Shown piece by piece: positions 1 to 7,884 of a stretch of DNA of 25,490 nt. Source of the stretch: an uncultured Veillonella sp. (GTDB lineage Bacteria > Bacillota > Negativicutes > Veillonellales > Veillonellaceae); NCBI GenBank assembly GCA_900544365.1, contig UQVF01000023.1:1-25490 (forward strand). The letters are read 5' to 3'. The notes below the pieces were generated by a model. The model saw only the letters and a list, made by a program, of their open reading frames with translations. It was not told the origin of the DNA and did not search any database. A program made the translations under genes and the position numbers. The stretch's first letter is position 1; each line of letters starts with the position of its first letter.

Positions 1-11
1 AAACTATTTAC

Positions 12-30
12 AATGACAAAATATGTCATT
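12..30. promoter_or_regulatory. Inverted repeat in leader of cassette copy A (candidate operator)
   Basis: AATGACAAAATATGTCATT is a perfect inverted repeat with 7-bp arms and a 5-bp centre. The surrounding block from base 1 (AAACTATTTACA, then the repeat) recurs at 5989-6018 in front of the second copy of the same gene, with one arm mismatch there. A TATAGT hexamer follows at 40-45 in this copy and at the equivalent place in the other. This suggests a promoter with an overlapping operator, but no clean -35/-10 pair with 17-bp spacing is visible. The regulator is unknown. The repeat begins at the window edge and may extend further left. Confidence 0.45.
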
Positions 31-165
31 CTGATAGTTTATAGTATATATAGACGTTAATCTACTTTATTGTGTAAAAGATAAAATTTATACAAAAAAT
101 AGAGAGGTAACGATAGAATTAGTGTTCTTAGGAACTGTGATGTTTGTGTTATATAGGAGGATAGT

Positions 166-1092
166 ATGAGTCATAACAATGGAAATGTCGACATGTCTGC
201 GATTTTGGAAGCTATTAAGGAAGCAAAAAGCGAGTTAGAAGGGATTATTGATGACATTGAAGATTTTGATAAACTGGAAGAAAGTGTGAGTGATGAATTA
301 AGCTTTTCAGGTCTAGATGTATCTGATGATATTTTCGATGAAGAATTTGAAGACCAGGAGGAGGCAGAGGAATTCGCTAGCAATGTATTACGTGAACATG
401 TCATTGAACCACTTATGTATGAGCTAAAAGAATGTATTATTAACTATGTGGATAATGCGATATGGTATCACGAAGATCGATTGGGAAATTGGATGAGCAA
501 GGTTTCGAAATATAGTATTTTGCAAGGTATTGTGAGCCGTGCTAAGTCAGAAAATTATGATTTGGAAAAAAGATATAATCATTATGAAAAGTTCAATAAT
601 CGAGTAGAAGCTGTATTACGAAAATTACGGAAGACCATCATGGCAGAATCGGATGGACAGATTGAATTGGAGCCATCTTTCAAAAACTGTGATATTACAG
701 TCGAAGCAGAGGAAAGCTTAGAAGCACTGGACGCATTATATAATGGAGAAGGATGGATTCAAGAATTCGTGGAGAAAATTCGTAAAGAAAATAAACTTTC
801 AGACAGGCAAGTTGACGGTATATTAGAATGGGATACAGAGTATGATGATGACACACAGATAACAATTTGGAAAATTTCGGAAACAATGCTTGGATATGAA
901 TATGAAAGTGTACAACAAAATATAGAGTTTTACTCTGTTATGGGGTATGAACCATTGCAAGATATGGTAGATGATCTTATTCGCATAAAAACTGCAAAAG
1001 AATATAAGGAAAATTTAGAAGCCTTTTTACGAGAGCGATTTGCACTGGTGAATGAAAAAATCCAAGAAGTACGCTTTGATGTGTCTTGGTAA
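166..1092 (+). CDS. Acidic protein of unknown function, cassette copy A
   Basis: A 308-residue protein I do not recognise. It is very acidic in the first 75 residues (runs such as IIDDIEDFDKLEE and DEEFEDQEEAEEFA) and mostly helical-looking, with no signal peptide or clear membrane segment. A middle block (about 83-115, with YELKECIINYVDNAIWYHEDR) and a tail ending in RFDVSW are nearly identical in the second copy at 6156-7076, so the family is under constraint or recently duplicated. The start is set by a strong AGGAGG at 155-160, five bases before ATG. It opens cassette A, followed by a surE scar and then the HNH-membrane gene. It could be a regulatory, DNA-mimic-like or structural partner, but nothing in the sequence decides this. 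Confidence 0.8.
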   Translation: MSHNNGNVDMSAILEAIKEAKSELEGIIDDIEDFDKLEESVSDELSFSGLDVSDDIFDEEFEDQEEAEEFASNVLREHVIEPLMYELKECIINYVDNAIWYHEDRLGNWMSKVSKYSILQGIVSRAKSENYDLEKRYNHYEKFNNRVEAVLRKLRKTIMAESDGQIELEPSFKNCDITVEAEESLEALDALYNGEGWIQEFVEKIRKENKLSDRQVDGILEWDTEYDDDTQITIWKISETMLGYEYESVQQNIEFYSVMGYEPLQDMVDDLIRIKTAKEYKENLEAFLRERFALVNEKIQEVRFDVSW

Positions 1093-1114
1093 GTGGTAGG
1101 GGTTTATGTAGTTT

Positions 1115-1216
1115 GATAGCAATCTTAATGAATTTCCTATACAATAAAATATGTAATATTCTATATAGGTAGTAAATATTATACATATTTTATTAGCAAA
1201 GGATGACGGCTTATGG
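1115..1216 (+). pseudogene. Scar of surE 5' end and its leader
   Basis: This stretch aligns base for base, with scattered changes, to 7819-7921, the leader and first codons of the intact surE. Read from 1181 it gives IHILLAKDDGLW against MHILLTNDDGLW in surE. Twelve codons remain, the ATG has become ATA, and similarity stops at about 1217. The next gene starts at 1255. The rest of surE and the 184-aa gene found upstream of it in the other copy are missing here. It is a deletion remnant, not a functional gene. Confidence 0.85.
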
Positions 1217-1254
1217 GGGTTAGTGATGCAAAGATTGGAAATTGAGGGTATACT

Positions 1255-2892
1255 ATGAGTGTACAATTTATTGAAAAGTTAGATAATAATATGGTAGTTT
1301 CTAATGATAGAGAAACGAAAAAATCATTGTTTCAGGAATATGAGAGAGTTATTTTAGACTCGTTACTACAAACTTTTGGCTTGGATTTTATTATTCAGGA
1401 TCAATATGGTGGAGATGTTGATACAATTCATAATTTAGAACAAGTAGGTAAAAATCCAGAGATGCGTATTAAGAATGCAGATACTCGTGCAAAATACGAA
1501 AATCGTGGAGACTACGATTCTCATAAATATCATAGTGATAAAAATTATATTGAAACTAATAGAAAGATTAGCAAAATAAGAAAAGAATCAGGTGTTAAAG
1601 ATGCCTATACAGGAGAAACTTTGCGTGATTCTCATGATTTAGATCATATTATTGCAGCTAAAGAAATTCATGATAATGCTGCTGTGTATGCAACTTCATT
1701 GGATCCTGTTTCGTTGGCAAATTCAGAAGATAACTTAGTACCAACTATTGCTAGTGTAAATCGCTCAAAAGGAGCAAAAAATGTAGGTGAGTTTTTATCT
1801 GATTGGGAAAAAGGTAAGCCCATGAGACAGGAGAAAATTAAGGAGTTAAGATCTAAATCTACATTGACAGATAAAGAGAAGAAACAATTAAGAAAGTATG
1901 AAGAATTAGAAAAGTTAAAACCTGAAGAAGTGAAGCGATTATATAATAAATCTAAAAAGGCTATGACTAATAAGTTAAATAAAGATTATTATACTAGCAG
2001 TAAATTTATTGGAGACACAGCCAAAGCAGCCGTAAGTTTAGGTGGAAAAACTGCATTAAAACAAGCGATTGGATTTGTTTTATTAGAAGTATGGTATGCC
2101 GTTAAGCATCGGATTAGGAATTGTAATACCGATTCTATAAAGAACTTTTTTAGTGAAATTATTGAAGGTGTAAAAACTGGCTTTATTAATGCAAAAAATA
2201 AATATAAAGAGATGCTCGCTAGGATTAAGGATGGATTGCTTTCAGGAATTGTTTCTTCGCTCATGACCACCTTGACCAATATGTTTACAACTATGTTAAA
2301 AGGGTCAATTAAAATTCTTCGCCACGCTAGTAGTGCACTTGTACAAGCTTTAAAAGTGCTTTTCTTTGATACAAGCTCTAGCTGGCAAGAAAAAATCCAT
2401 AGTGTTTTAGTGATATTAGCAACTTCAGCTTCTACCATTGTAGGAACTATGGTAGGAAACTATCTCTCGACAAATCTAGGACAAATCCCAATAGTGGGAG
2501 AGTTATTAGTTACTTTCATTCAAGTATTTTTATCTGGGGCACTTAGCTGTACACTTATATATTTTATAGATAAATGGGAAGTAGCTCAAAAGATTTATAA
2601 ATTTATTTCAGCTTTAGATCTTAATCTTTTTGCAGAATCTGTTGAGTATATGAAACAACAGGTGGCTTTTTACGAAGCATATGTTGCAAAATTGTTAGAA
2701 ATTGATATAGAAACAGTCATTAAAGAGACAAAAAGATATGAAAAGGTACTCACCATCTTACGTGAAACTGATGAGTCAGTGATTAATATGAAGTTGAGGA
2801 AACTACTTTCTGACTTTAATATAGAACTTCCGTGGAAAGGAGATTTTTCAACTTTTATACGTGACAAAAGTAAAAGATTGGAATTTAATTAA
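1255..2892 (+). CDS. HNH-like nuclease fused to a C-terminal membrane region, cassette copy A
   Basis: A 545-residue protein. Residues about 118-176 look like an HNH (beta-beta-alpha metal) core: YTG at 118-120, DLDHI at 128-132 (Asp130/His131 as likely metal and base residues), SEDNL with Asn160, then NRSKGAKN from 169. Residues 183-245 are a charged, Lys-rich helical linker. The C-terminal half is helical and hydrophobic, with probable membrane segments at about 383-405 and 412-438, then a charged tail. A membrane-anchored nuclease is an inference from this layout. I cannot name the family. The ribosome site is weak (GAGGG at 1244-1248). The stop codon shares one base with the ATG of the next gene (TAATG), implying translational coupling. 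A decayed paralogue lies at 8748-10361. Confidence 0.75.
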   Translation: MSVQFIEKLDNNMVVSNDRETKKSLFQEYERVILDSLLQTFGLDFIIQDQYGGDVDTIHNLEQVGKNPEMRIKNADTRAKYENRGDYDSHKYHSDKNYIETNRKISKIRKESGVKDAYTGETLRDSHDLDHIIAAKEIHDNAAVYATSLDPVSLANSEDNLVPTIASVNRSKGAKNVGEFLSDWEKGKPMRQEKIKELRSKSTLTDKEKKQLRKYEELEKLKPEEVKRLYNKSKKAMTNKLNKDYYTSSKFIGDTAKAAVSLGGKTALKQAIGFVLLEVWYAVKHRIRNCNTDSIKNFFSEIIEGVKTGFINAKNKYKEMLARIKDGLLSGIVSSLMTTLTNMFTTMLKGSIKILRHASSALVQALKVLFFDTSSSWQEKIHSVLVILATSASTIVGTMVGNYLSTNLGQIPIVGELLVTFIQVFLSGALSCTLIYFIDKWEVAQKIYKFISALDLNLFAESVEYMKQQVAFYEAYVAKLLEIDIETVIKETKRYEKVLTILRETDESVINMKLRKLLSDFNIELPWKGDFSTFIRDKSKRLEFN

Positions 2893-3146
2893 TGTTTAAG
2901 TGTACTTGCTGTGGAAAATGTTGTAAAAAAGTATCTACATCCGAAGTATATCAGCACTTAGCAGATGAGACAGGAAAATGTAGATATTTAAAGGATAATT
3001 TATGTTCAATTTATACAAATCGTCCTCTCATATGTAGGGTGGATAAAATGTATGAATTGTATTATAAAGGATCAATGACTCTAGTAGAGTATTATGAGCT
3101 CAATTATAAGGCATGTCAGTTATTACAAAAAGAAAAGGAGACTTAA
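2892..3146 (+). CDS. YkgJ-type cysteine-cluster protein, cassette copy A
   Basis: A small 84-residue protein of the YkgJ / zinc-or-iron chelate type (CxxCxxCC family). It has CTCCGKCC at residues 4-11, then CRYL, LCSIY, the typical NRPLICR around 43-49, and a last Cys at about 76. Known family members bind a metal or an Fe-S cluster through these cysteines, and their roles are mostly undefined. It overlaps the HNH-membrane gene by one base and precedes the glycine-rich gene by two bases, so the three are surely one transcript and probably act together. The protein is almost identical in copy B (10361-10615), where the nuclease gene is dead. Confidence 0.82.
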   Translation: MFKCTCCGKCCKKVSTSEVYQHLADETGKCRYLKDNLCSIYTNRPLICRVDKMYELYYKGSMTLVEYYELNYKACQLLQKEKET

Positions 3147-3148
3147 TT

Positions 3149-4147
3149 ATGCCAATACCATTTATTTTAGGCGCTATTGCAGTGGCTGCAGGAGCGACCG
3201 GTGTAGCTAAAGGTGTTTCTGGAGCAATGAAAATTAAAGAAGCTAAAGAAATGATGGAAGAGATTGAAAGAAAACATAATGAGAATCAGGCACGATTAGA
3301 GAGACAAGAGAGGAGAACACAAGTTTTTATGGATAAATTAGGTGCCATAGAAGTAGAAACTTTGAGTTCATTTCAAGAATTTAGTGAATGTGTTGAAAAA
3401 ATCCAAAATATTCCAAAATTTAAGAAATATGAGATGGGTTCATTAGAAATTGAACCGTTAAATATTGAACGATTAAAAGAAGTATCCATCGGAGCTACTG
3501 CTTTGAAAGGGGTTATTGCAGGATCAGCACTTGGTACTGCTGGTAGCTTTGCAGCTGGTGGTGCTACAACTGCTGCTGTCAGCGCATTTGGTGTTGCATC
3601 GACGGGAACCGCAATTAGTGGATTATCAGGGGCAGCAGCAACAAATGCTACTCTTGCCGCACTTGGTGGTGGAAGTTTAGCTGCAGGTGGAGGTGGAGTT
3701 GCCTTGGGAACTACGCTATTAACTGGTGCCACATTAGGAATTGGACTCATGGTTGGTGGATTGTTTATCAATCATGCGGGTGATAAAGCGCAAGCTAATG
3801 TAGATGAGGCAAGAGAAGAATATAATAAAGCTAAAGCGCTAATTAAAAAAGCCCGTACTATATTAAGTGAAATTGAAGATGCGGCTAAAAACTATACTAA
3901 AGTTTTAAAAGGAATTTATGACGAATATTTGATTTTATTAGAATGGCTAAAAGAGTTCGTTTCCCATGAAGTTGATTGGAATAAGTTTACCCATGAGGAT
4001 GAACGAAAATTTGAAAGAATAACTATATTAGTTCAAATTCTATTTACAATGTGTAAAGTGCAGTTTTTAGTAAAACAAGATGATAAAAATGTCTTAAATA
4101 GAGGGGAAATTGAAAATACCTTAAAGCTTATTGATACAGCAGTTTAA
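3149..4147 (+). CDS. Coiled-coil / glycine-rich membrane-like / coiled-coil protein, cassette copy A
   Basis: I start this at the ATG at 3149, behind AAGGAG at 3135-3140, giving 332 residues. An upstream in-frame ATG (3113) lies inside the previous gene. A short hydrophobic N-terminus (5-26) is followed by a charged coiled coil (27-65). Residues 115-207 are a Gly/Ala-rich hydrophobic stretch with many small-residue steps (e.g. AALGGGSLAAGGGG, GIGLMVGG), like glycine-zipper membrane segments. A second coiled coil follows (about 212-250), then a helical tail. Such a layout can insert in or perforate membranes, but that is inference. The family is not recognised. It is the last gene before the terminator. 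The paralogue at 10618 lacks about 57 residues of the glycine-rich part. Confidence 0.78.
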   Translation: MPIPFILGAIAVAAGATGVAKGVSGAMKIKEAKEMMEEIERKHNENQARLERQERRTQVFMDKLGAIEVETLSSFQEFSECVEKIQNIPKFKKYEMGSLEIEPLNIERLKEVSIGATALKGVIAGSALGTAGSFAAGGATTAAVSAFGVASTGTAISGLSGAAATNATLAALGGGSLAAGGGGVALGTTLLTGATLGIGLMVGGLFINHAGDKAQANVDEAREEYNKAKALIKKARTILSEIEDAAKNYTKVLKGIYDEYLILLEWLKEFVSHEVDWNKFTHEDERKFERITILVQILFTMCKVQFLVKQDDKNVLNRGEIENTLKLIDTAV

Positions 4148-4161
4148 TATTAGATGTTTAT

Positions 4162-4206
4162 CGACCTTAATCATTGTTGTTGACTGATGATGAGGTCGGT
4201 TTTTTT
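4162..4206 (+). terminator. Rho-independent terminator of cassette copy A
   Basis: CGACCT at 4162-4167 pairs with AGGTCG at 4193-4198, with extra pairing inside (TAATCA against TGATGA), followed by a T7 tract. It sits 14 bases after the glycine-rich gene. Confidence 0.7.
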
Positions 4207-5175
4207 ACATTTTTTGTCAAGTTTTAGCTTCTTGTCACTTTTGGGAACAGCAATTAATCTATATGGTTTCTTTCGTATAGGAAATGTATTAAAATATAAA
4301 TATATTGAATAGTATAAACATAAGTAAGCTATAACTAATTTTAGGTATAACAAAGTAGCCCCACTTATATTTCTTTTTTGTAAGAAGATTACTTTCATAT
4401 TTTATAACACTGAGAGCATCTTAACAGACTGTATAGTGATAGACAAAGATGTGCCAGGCGTATTGTGGATGCTAGGTAAGATTATCAGTAATCTAATTCT
4501 AAATCGACCGAAATGATGGATGCCATAGCTATTCTATTTCAGTTCTTTAGTTTTGCTGTTACATCTCTCTGTAAAGTGATTAAATTATGGTAACAGTAAG
4601 ACATTAACTTACTTCGTCATATCAAGTAGTAGATGATTTCAGAAGGTTATTAAATTTGTTGAGATTCACTACTTTTATAAGAGAAAGTAAGTTAGATATT
4701 ATAAGTTTAATAGCTACTCGACCTTTTACCGTAAATAAATATTCGAAGTAATGCTTTAATGCATGGACCTTTTTTAGGTATCAGATTTTTGTAGTGCTTT
4801 AAATAAACGATTATATTCTCTAAAAGCGTGTATTGAATGCCTTCGTTAAAGTTCATAAAACTATTTAATATACAATCCTGAGTTTTTTAATCGCTCTATT
4901 CGCGTTTTTGTACGTTCTAGAAGCTCCAACTTACTAGTTGCAATAGGTAGAATCAATTGGCAATAAAGGTTAAATTAGGAAATAGTTTTCTCATATTAGA
5001 ATGGGAAAACTTCTCCATGTCGATGTCTAGATAGCTGATCTTAGATTGTTCTTGAAAACTAAACAGCTTAAAAAAGTTAAATAACGTCACCTCATTTTTT
5101 AGGTGGAATACCTAGTACTCGTTTGGCTTTTAGGCCTGTGACAATGGTCTATATTTTTTTCCTAGCAGAGTTTGT
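4207..5175. other. About 970 bp with no recognisable gene
   Basis: AT-rich DNA with stops in all frames and only short open frames. I recognise no RNA gene, insertion-sequence ends or protein remnant here. It separates the terminator of cassette A from a decayed regulator gene and may be debris of inserted or deleted DNA. Confidence 0.5.
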
Positions 5176-5808
5176 ATGTTCCGTGTAATATCTGAGTCGG
5201 CAAATGTTGGAACTGTTGGAGCCATTGATGGAACGGATAAAATAGAATGAAAAAGATTTGATGGGCCAGTTTGGATACAGGCAAAACAAGTCAGCAAGTA
5301 TCTTAATAAAGAGCTTAAAGATATGTTCTTTTTTCTTAATATAATAGAGTCTTACGGATCAGGGATAAGGCGTGCAAAAGATGCACTTTTAGAAAATGGT
5401 TCTCCTGAGCTTATGTTTTATCCGGACAATGAAACGGATAACTATACCAATGCAGTTATAGAAGTGAATGGGGAATTTTTGAAAGACTCTGATAGTAGTA
5501 ATGATAAAAAAAACTATCACTAAAACTATGACCAAAACTATCACTAAAACTATGACCAAAACTATCACTAAAACTATGACCAAAACTATCACTAAAACTA
5601 TGACCAAAACTATCACTAAAACTACCACGAAACAGGAAGCAATTATTGAAATAATTGCTCAAAACCCTTGTATAAGTACGAAAGAACTTGCAGAACAATT
5701 GAATATTACTATTCCAGATGTACGATATCATTTAATAAAAATGAAGAAGGCTGGACTTACTCGATATAAAGGGTCAGCAAAATTAGGTCGATGGATAATA
5801 GTGAAGTA
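5176..5808 (+). pseudogene. Decayed AlbA_2 / RecG-like ATP-binding regulator with C-terminal winged helix
   Basis: Remnant of a predicted transcriptional regulator of the AlbA_2 (divergent AAA-4 / RecG-like) type. In one frame: a piece ending at TGA 5248-5250, then KRFDGPVWIQAKQ from about 5251, a join to FFFLNIIESYGSGIRRAKDA, then a typical ELMFYPDNETDNYTNAVIEV stretch. Family members normally have about 80-100 residues between these two parts, so an internal deletion is likely. At an A8 run (5506-5513) the frame closes; the frame one base over continues through a Thr/Lys-rich repeat into an intact winged helix (QEAIIEIIAQNPCISTKELA to GRWIIVK, ending 5808). Removing one A would rejoin the last two parts, but the stop and deletion upstream make the gene dead. 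Confidence 0.7.
5513..5632 (+). repeat. 24-bp tandem repeat (12-bp subunit) inside the decayed regulator
   Basis: Four perfect 24-bp units run from 5513 to 5608, then a half unit (5609-5620) and a degenerate half unit (5621-5632). The 12-bp subunit is ACTATSACYAAA. Read in frame it encodes alternating TITK/TMTK, a linker between the ATP-binding part and the winged helix. The unit length is a multiple of three, so copy-number change would keep the frame. AlbA_2-type regulators often have Thr/Gln/Lys-rich linkers here. Confidence 0.9.
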
Positions 5809-5830
5809 GTATATTTGAATACACATGATT

Positions 5831-5866
5831 AAAAGGTGATTAGAGTAAAATCTAACCACCTTTTTT
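5831..5866 (+). terminator. Terminator after the decayed regulator
   Basis: AAAAGGTGATTAGA (5831-5844) pairs with TCTAACCACCTTTT (from 5851) apart from one A/C mismatch, followed by more T residues. Confidence 0.7.
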
Positions 5867-5988
5867 ATAAAAAAATTAATAAGCTTGCCATATAATAGAG
5901 AATATTTTCTTCCTTTAAATTTATATATTGGTTTCTAATATAACAAATAATTAGTTTATAAGACCAAAAGCATTATATTTTATCTAAA

Positions 5989-6018
5989 AAACTATTTACA
6001 ATGACAAAATATGTCGTT
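5989..6018. promoter_or_regulatory. Leader block with inverted repeat, cassette copy B
   Basis: AAACTATTTACA (5989-6000) followed by AATGACA-AAATA-TGTCGTT (6000-6018) repeats bases 1-30 with a single arm change. GTATAGTATAC follows, as in copy A. Unlike copy A, the leader downstream also contains TTGCCAC (6047-6053) and GTGGCAA (6093-6099), which could pair across about 39 bases. The shared block argues for common regulation of both copies. Confidence 0.45.
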
Positions 6019-6155
6019 CTGCTTTTGTATAGTATACCTATAGAAGTTGCCACACCCTATGATGAGAGAGAGTAAGCTTTCACAGAAAAGAGGTGGCAAA
6101 CGATAGGATTAGGGTTCTTAGAAACCCGGTTATTTGTATAATGCAGGAGGCTAGT

Positions 6156-7076
6156 ATGAGTCGTAATAATGAAAGTGTAGACATTTCAGTAATTTTGGAT
6201 GCTATTAAGAAAGCAAAAAGCGAGTTGAAAGACATTATTGATGACATTGAAGATTTTGATGAACTGGAAGAAAGTGTGAGTGATGAATTAACTTTTTCAG
6301 GTCTAGATGTATCTGATGATGTTTTCGATGAAGAGTTTGAAGACCAAGATGAGGCGGAAGAATTTGCTAGCAAGGTATTACGTGACCATGTGATTGAACC
6401 ACTTATGTATGAACTAAAAGAATGTATCATTAACTATGTGGATAATGCTGTATGGTATCATGAAGATCGGTTAGGCAATTGGATGAGTAAGGTTTCTAAA
6501 TATAGTGTCTTGCAGGGTATTGTAAGCCATGCCAAGTCGGAAGATTACAATTTGGAAAAAAGACGTGATCATTATGAACAGTTTAATGACCGAGTAGAAG
6601 CTGTGTTAAGAAAATTACGGAAGACCATCATTTCAGAATCGGATGGACAGATTGAATTGGATCCATCTTTCAAAAACTGTGATGTTACCATCGATGCAGA
6701 GGAAAGTTTAGAAGCACTAGACGTATTATATAACGGAGAAGGTTGGATTCAAAAATTTGTGGAGAAAATGCGTAAAGAAAATAAACTTTCAAACAGCCAA
6801 GTTGACGGAATATTAGAATGGGATACAGAGTATGACGATGATGATACAGAGAGAACAATCTGGAAGATTTCGAAAACTCAACTTGAATATGAATATGAAA
6901 GTGTACAACAAAATATAGAGTTTTATCCTGTGGATAAATTGGGAAATATGGTAGATGACCTTATTTGTGTAAAAACGGCGAAGAAATATAAAGAAAATTT
7001 AGAAGCCTTTTTAAGAGAACGATTTGCATTAGTGAATGAAAAAATCCAAGAATTGCGCTTTGATGTGTCTTGGTAA
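6156..7076 (+). CDS. Acidic protein of unknown function, cassette copy B
   Basis: A 306-residue paralogue of the protein at 166-1092, with the same acidic N-terminus, the same central block (ELKECIINYVDNAVWYHEDR) and the same RFDVSW end. I start at ATG 6156 because AGGAGG at 6145-6150 and the MSRNNESVD start match copy A. An upstream in-frame GTG (6093) lies in the leader and is not supported. Differences cluster in the C-terminal third, with a small indel near residues 253-262. The gene is fully open. Function is unknown, as for copy A. It precedes the 184-aa gene and surE. Confidence 0.8.
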   Translation: MSRNNESVDISVILDAIKKAKSELKDIIDDIEDFDELEESVSDELTFSGLDVSDDVFDEEFEDQDEAEEFASKVLRDHVIEPLMYELKECIINYVDNAVWYHEDRLGNWMSKVSKYSVLQGIVSHAKSEDYNLEKRRDHYEQFNDRVEAVLRKLRKTIISESDGQIELDPSFKNCDVTIDAEESLEALDVLYNGEGWIQKFVEKMRKENKLSNSQVDGILEWDTEYDDDDTERTIWKISKTQLEYEYESVQQNIEFYPVDKLGNMVDDLICVKTAKKYKENLEAFLRERFALVNEKIQELRFDVSW

Positions 7077-7190
7077 TAGATAGGTATGTAATACATATGC
7101 TCTAGGTAGGGGCTATGAATAGTATCACCTATACCTTAAGTGGGGTTCATGGAGATGACTATCTATGTAATGTCTAGTAAAAGTAATAGC

Positions 7191-7228
7191 GGTCTTGCTC
7201 TTGATATGTATCTTGGGTAAGACCATTT
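7191..7228 (+). terminator. Weak hairpin after the copy B acidic gene
   Basis: GGTCTT (7191-7196) can pair with AAGACC (7219-7224), followed by ATTTT. The stem is short and the T tract poor, so it may be an attenuator or chance. Confidence 0.25.
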
Positions 7229-7253
7229 TAGTAGATTAGAAGGAGAAATTAGT

Positions 7254-7808
7254 ATGTGGGGAACAATAGAAACGATAGGTTGCACAATGTTACGGACCCT
7301 AGGTGTGAAAGTGATATCAGAAAATGAACGATTAGAAGCCTATGCAAAAGGCGAAGCTGAGGCAGAACGAATCTTTCAACCAATTTATGAACAAATCGAA
7401 AGAGCCTGTGAAAAAGAAGACTTTCAAATTGAATTGAATCGTAAAGAGTTTGAACAAAAAGAATTTGTGCTGAAAGATATCCATATGGACTTGGGTCTGA
7501 GCTCAATTACATCAGTAGGTGCGTTGTCTAATTTTTGTAAAACACCGGAGTATATGAACGTTAAATTTATATCTAAAGAAAATGTAAAAAAGTATAAAAA
7601 AGCTAAAGAAGAGGGATATCGTAATAAAATAGCAGAATACGAAACAAAGATACAAGAAGCAACCGAACGATTGATGGAATTGATTACTAAAAAAGTGACA
7701 GAGAAATTTGAGCAAGATGCCAAAATAGAGGAGTATAAAAAGGCTGTACGTGATTATGTGAAAGACTTGGAACGGCAGGCCGTGCAGGATGTGGTGAGGA
7801 AACTATAA
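7254..7808 (+). CDS. Coiled-coil protein of unknown function, copy B only
   Basis: A 184-residue protein I do not recognise. It starts MWGTIETIGCTML (a short weakly hydrophobic N-terminus) and then becomes highly charged and helical. Heptad-like Glu/Lys-rich stretches at about 35-75 and 105-180 suggest coiled coils. AAGGAG lies about nine bases upstream of the ATG. It sits between the acidic protein and surE. The corresponding interval in copy A (about 1093-1114) has none of it, so it was either deleted there or gained here. It may be a partner of the acidic protein, but that rests only on position. Confidence 0.65.
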   Translation: MWGTIETIGCTMLRTLGVKVISENERLEAYAKGEAEAERIFQPIYEQIERACEKEDFQIELNRKEFEQKEFVLKDIHMDLGLSSITSVGALSNFCKTPEYMNVKFISKENVKKYKKAKEEGYRNKIAEYETKIQEATERLMELITKKVTEKFEQDAKIEEYKKAVRDYVKDLERQAVQDVVRKL

Positions 7809-7884
7809 TCAATAATGTAATAGCAATCTTATTCATTTTCCTATACAATAGTATATGTAATATTACTAATAGATAGGAGACATT

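Noticed and set aside
3373..3771. Minus-strand Pro/Ala-rich frame opposite the glycine-rich gene
   Set aside because: It is a shadow of Gly/Ala codons on the plus strand.
4171..4398. Minus-strand 75-aa open frame
   Set aside because: It runs through the terminator of cassette A, has no ribosome site and has low-complexity composition.
5513..5632. Tandem repeats as a CRISPR array
   Set aside because: The units are directly adjacent, without spacers, and encode a protein linker.
5389..5731. Minus-strand open frames made of VIVL or SDSFGHSF repeats
   Set aside because: They are antisense readings of the 24-bp tandem repeat, and the plus strand has the meaningful winged-helix protein.
6093..6155. 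Upstream GTG extension of the copy B acidic protein
   Set aside because: No ribosome site; the equivalent region in copy A is leader, and AGGAGG marks ATG 6156.
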